Below, piece by piece: positions 15,528 through 17,478 of a stretch of 17,478 nt of DNA; position 1 is the stretch's first letter; the number at the start of each line of letters is the position of its first letter. Below the pieces are notes generated by a model, which saw only the letters and a list, made by a program, of their open reading frames with translations, made no database searches and had not been told where the DNA came from. Source of the DNA: an uncultured Dorea sp. (GTDB taxonomy: Bacteria > Bacillota > Clostridia > Lachnospirales > Lachnospiraceae); NCBI GenBank assembly GCA_910577685.1, contig CAJTOH010000057.1, positions 233 to 17,710 on the forward strand. The letters are read 5' to 3'. A program made the translations under genes and the position numbers.

Positions 15528-17237
15528 TTACACAATTCTGCTTTCAGTCAATGAAATAGAATCATCAAAAGAATATTTTCCTACTAAATCTACTTTCTCA
15601 TATACCAAATTTCCGAATACTTTTTTCACTATATTCAAAGGTATTATCTTTAAAATGATATTGAATATTTTTATAGTTTTTATAGTTTTTCCATTACTGA
15701 CTGCAACCCTTTCTACCATTTCACTGGTATTTACATACTCTTTATTTTGCGGAAAAAATAAACCTTGCGCTTCACTGTCAATTACTCTTTTCACAAATTC
15801 ACATAAATTCCCAATATAAATCATAGATCGTTGATTATTAATTTGTGGAAATATCGGTGATTTCAATGTAAAAGATCTTAAAATCTGATAATTACCTTTG
15901 CAGCCATTTCCATAAACAATAGGCGGCCTAATAATAGCCACTTTAAATCTCTCATCTGAAAGACCTTCTATAACTTCGTCTGCTTCAAGCTTCGACCTGC
16001 CATAAGCAGTTCTAGGACAAGGTAATGTTGTTTTTTTTATCTTCCCTGTCAGTATTCCATAAACACTCATGCTGCTTAATATTATGAATTGTCCAACACC
16101 TGCTTTTTTAGCAGAAAAAGCAATTTTTACAACCAGATCTTTATTTATTTCATAATATAAATGCTTATTCTCTTTTGACTCTTTCGCATGCGCAATTCCC
16201 GCAACGTTGAAAACGGTATCATATCCTATGAACATCTCAGGCACAGGTTTTAGTCCCACTGCATCAAGTACATCTACGGCATAATACTCAGAATGTGAAT
16301 GTAAGTATTCCTTTACTGCTTCTCCTATATATGAATTTGCCCCTGTAATCAATATTTTTTTCTTTCTCACAGGTATGGTATCTACATCAGCAATACCAAC
16401 TAAAGACTCTTCATTTCCTGTCCCCCCCTCAGCAAGACCTTTAGCCTTCAAAACACTGTCGATTGTACCCAAAAAACAACATACATCATTCCAAAATGCT
16501 TTCCATCCACCTTGATATAGCTTTGCAGTATATTCCCCATCCAGCTTCGCCTTTTCCGGTATTTCCAGTTCATCCCTGCCATTGATCTGCGCCCATCCGG
16601 TCAGGCCCGGCATCACGCTGTTTGCGGAATACTTGTCACGCTCCTTTACCAGATCCTCCTGATTCCACAATGCCGGCCTAGGGCCGATTATACTCATCCG
16701 TCCCCGGAAGATATCCCAGATCTGGGGAAGCTCATCCAGGCTGGTCTTTCGAAGCACGCGCCCCACCCGTGTGATATACTGTTCCGGGTCGCTCAATTGG
16801 TGCGTCGGCACATCGTGGGGCGTATCCATCTTCATGCTGCGGTATTTATGCAGCATAAAAAAATGCTTGTCCTTCCCCACTCTCTTCTGCGTGAAAAAGA
16901 CAGGCCCTGGATCGTCCAGATAGACTGCAAGGCTGAGCAGCCCGTAGAGCGGCGACAAAACCACCAGCCCGCCGAAGCTGAGCAGCTTATCCACCACCGG
17001 CTTCACCTTTCCCTCATAAACCGTCTCCGGCCGTTTCTCGGCTTCGCCCGGCTTTATATAAGGATTTCCGGCGTCAATATTCTCCGGTTCTGTCCTCTTC
17101 TTTGCCGCAGCATTCATCACGCCGTACGCCCCTGCCAGAACAACCCCTGCCAATATGAAATTCCTGCCATTTAGTTTTCTGTCGCCCATAGCCTCCCGTA
17201 TCTGTCCCCAATCATTCAAAGCAGATGTGCGCTTCAT
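15528..17237 (-). CDS. Fused priming sugar-phosphate transferase (monotopic PGT) and NAD-dependent epimerase
   Basis: 569 residues with two enzymes. After a short N-terminal hydrophobic stretch (27-44), residues 78-270 form a bacterial sugar transferase: the re-entrant membrane helix at 84-107, FFTQKRVGKDKHFFMLHKYRSMK, SLDELPQ with the catalytic D168-E169 pair, IIGPRP and PGLTGWAQINGR. Such enzymes move a sugar phosphate from a UDP-sugar to undecaprenyl phosphate, the first step of the repeat unit. Residues 292-569 are an extended short-chain dehydrogenase: ILITGANSYIG (G299-G305), LSSMSVYG, and Y412/K416. It probably epimerises the priming sugar or its donor. The transferase part is GC-rich like the right flank; the epimerase part is AT-rich like the operon. 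The ATG at 17237 has a poor ribosome site. ATG 17189 follows GGGAGG but only 2 bases away, so the start is uncertain. Confidence 0.88.
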   Translation of the reverse strand: MKRTSALNDWGQIREAMGDRKLNGRNFILAGVVLAGAYGVMNAAAKKRTEPENIDAGNPYIKPGEAEKRPETVYEGKVKPVVDKLLSFGGLVVLSPLYGLLSLAVYLDDPGPVFFTQKRVGKDKHFFMLHKYRSMKMDTPHDVPTHQLSDPEQYITRVGRVLRKTSLDELPQIWDIFRGRMSIIGPRPALWNQEDLVKERDKYSANSVMPGLTGWAQINGRDELEIPEKAKLDGEYTAKLYQGGWKAFWNDVCCFLGTIDSVLKAKGLAEGGTGNEESLVGIADVDTIPVRKKKILITGANSYIGEAVKEYLHSHSEYYAVDVLDAVGLKPVPEMFIGYDTVFNVAGIAHAKESKENKHLYYEINKDLVVKIAFSAKKAGVGQFIILSSMSVYGILTGKIKKTTLPCPRTAYGRSKLEADEVIEGLSDERFKVAIIRPPIVYGNGCKGNYQILRSFTLKSPIFPQINNQRSMIYIGNLCEFVKRVIDSEAQGLFFPQNKEYVNTSEMVERVAVSNGKTIKTIKIFNIILKIIPLNIVKKVFGNLVYEKVDLVGKYSFDDSISLTESRIV

Positions 17238-17330
17238 TTGCTGCAGATGCAGCCTTTACAGCGCTGTTTCTGCAGTGAATCCTTTCTGCTTTTCCAATCT
17301 GCCCCTGTTACTGCCTTAAACAACAAAGAA

Positions 17331-17392
17331 TTTCGCTTGCGAAACTCGCGCCTGCGGCGGTCGCATTGCGACATCTACCTCATACGCCGCAG
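17331..17392 (-). repeat. Nested palindromes in the operon leader
   Basis: Three inverted repeats cluster upstream of the first gene. TTTCGC-TT-GCGAAA lies at 17331-17344 and GTCGCA-T-TGCGAC at 17360-17372. An outer pair, CTGCGGCG (17352-17359) with CGCCGCAG (17385-17392), encloses the second. On the minus-strand RNA they give a branched stem followed by a short hairpin and the U-rich CTTTGTTGTTT. This could be a regulatory leader (attenuator or antitermination target) or a REP-like extragenic element. Confidence 0.55.
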
Positions 17393-17449
17393 TGCGCATC
17401 CCCCGAGGGTTTAGATCGCACACCACAATCCCCGATCCATCTCCCGCCT

Positions 17450-17458
17450 GTTATAGCA
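17450..17458 (-). promoter_or_regulatory. Candidate extended -10 promoter element
   Basis: In the minus-strand reading TGCTATAAC fits an extended -10 box (TGnTATAAT with one difference). I find no good -35 at 17 bases. TTGATA upstream is only 14 bases away. It would place the transcript start just before the palindromic leader, about 200 bases before the first gene. Confidence 0.25.
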
Positions 17459-17478
17459 GGAAACCACAATATCAATCA

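Noticed and set aside
15665..15690. Short tandem repeat (9-base unit, about two copies)
   Set aside because: It is in frame, encodes KTI-KTI-KI within the epimerase domain and is too short to suggest a repeat expansion.
16797..17174. Plus-strand ORF of 125 codons
   Set aside because: Antisense to the GC-rich sugar transferase domain; high GC lowers stop-codon frequency in this frame, and the translation has no recognisable domain.
1..17478. CRISPR array, tRNA or rRNA genes, intact insertion sequence
   Set aside because: I saw no regularly spaced repeats, no cloverleaf-like or rRNA sequence, and no transposase frame.

Overview
The window holds one large polysaccharide (capsule/exopolysaccharide) locus, read entirely from the minus strand. 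It runs from a phosphoglycosyl-transferase gene at the right (about 17.2 kb) to a heptose-activation gene at the left (about 0.7 kb). The organism is most likely a Gram-positive member of the Clostridia, plausibly Lachnospiraceae. The reasons are strong AGGAGG-type ribosome sites, some TTG and GTG starts, an AT-rich Wzx/Wzy-type cassette between more GC-rich flanks, and a pyruvyl-transferase/FrhB-like pair of the kind often seen in gut anaerobes. The species cannot be named from the sequence alone.

Layout in transcription order (right to left): a 240-base leader with palindromes; a fused sugar transferase + NAD-dependent epimerase; a GT2 glycosyltransferase; two tiny ORFs chained by 4-base overlaps; a GT4 glycosyltransferase; hddA-like heptose-7-P kinase; gmhA-like heptose isomerase; an RmlD-like reductase; a GDP-mannose-4,6-dehydratase-like enzyme; a strong intrinsic terminator; a Wzy-like polymerase; a second GT2; a polysaccharide pyruvyl transferase; an iron-sulfur FrhB-like protein; a Wzx-like flippase; a GT-B glycosyltransferase; and a fused hddC-gmhB gene. 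The left 680 bases carry no intact recognisable gene. They hold a GC-rich C-terminal remnant of a membrane protein and a long perfect-looking hairpin.

How it works together (inference from families): GmhA, HddA and the GmhB and HddC halves of the fusion form a complete route from sedoheptulose 7-phosphate to GDP-D-glycero-alpha-D-manno-heptose. The dehydratase and reductase then suggest conversion to a GDP-6-deoxy-heptose. The phosphoglycosyl transferase would prime undecaprenyl phosphate. Four glycosyltransferases would extend the repeat unit, pyruvyl transferase would decorate it, Wzx would flip it and Wzy would polymerise it.

Points of most interest are the predicted 6-deoxy-heptose pathway in a Gram-positive with a two-domain HddC-GmhB enzyme, the terminator in mid-operon with almost no room for a new promoter behind it, the base-composition break inside the sugar transferase-epimerase fusion, and the two unexplained, translationally chained mini-ORFs.
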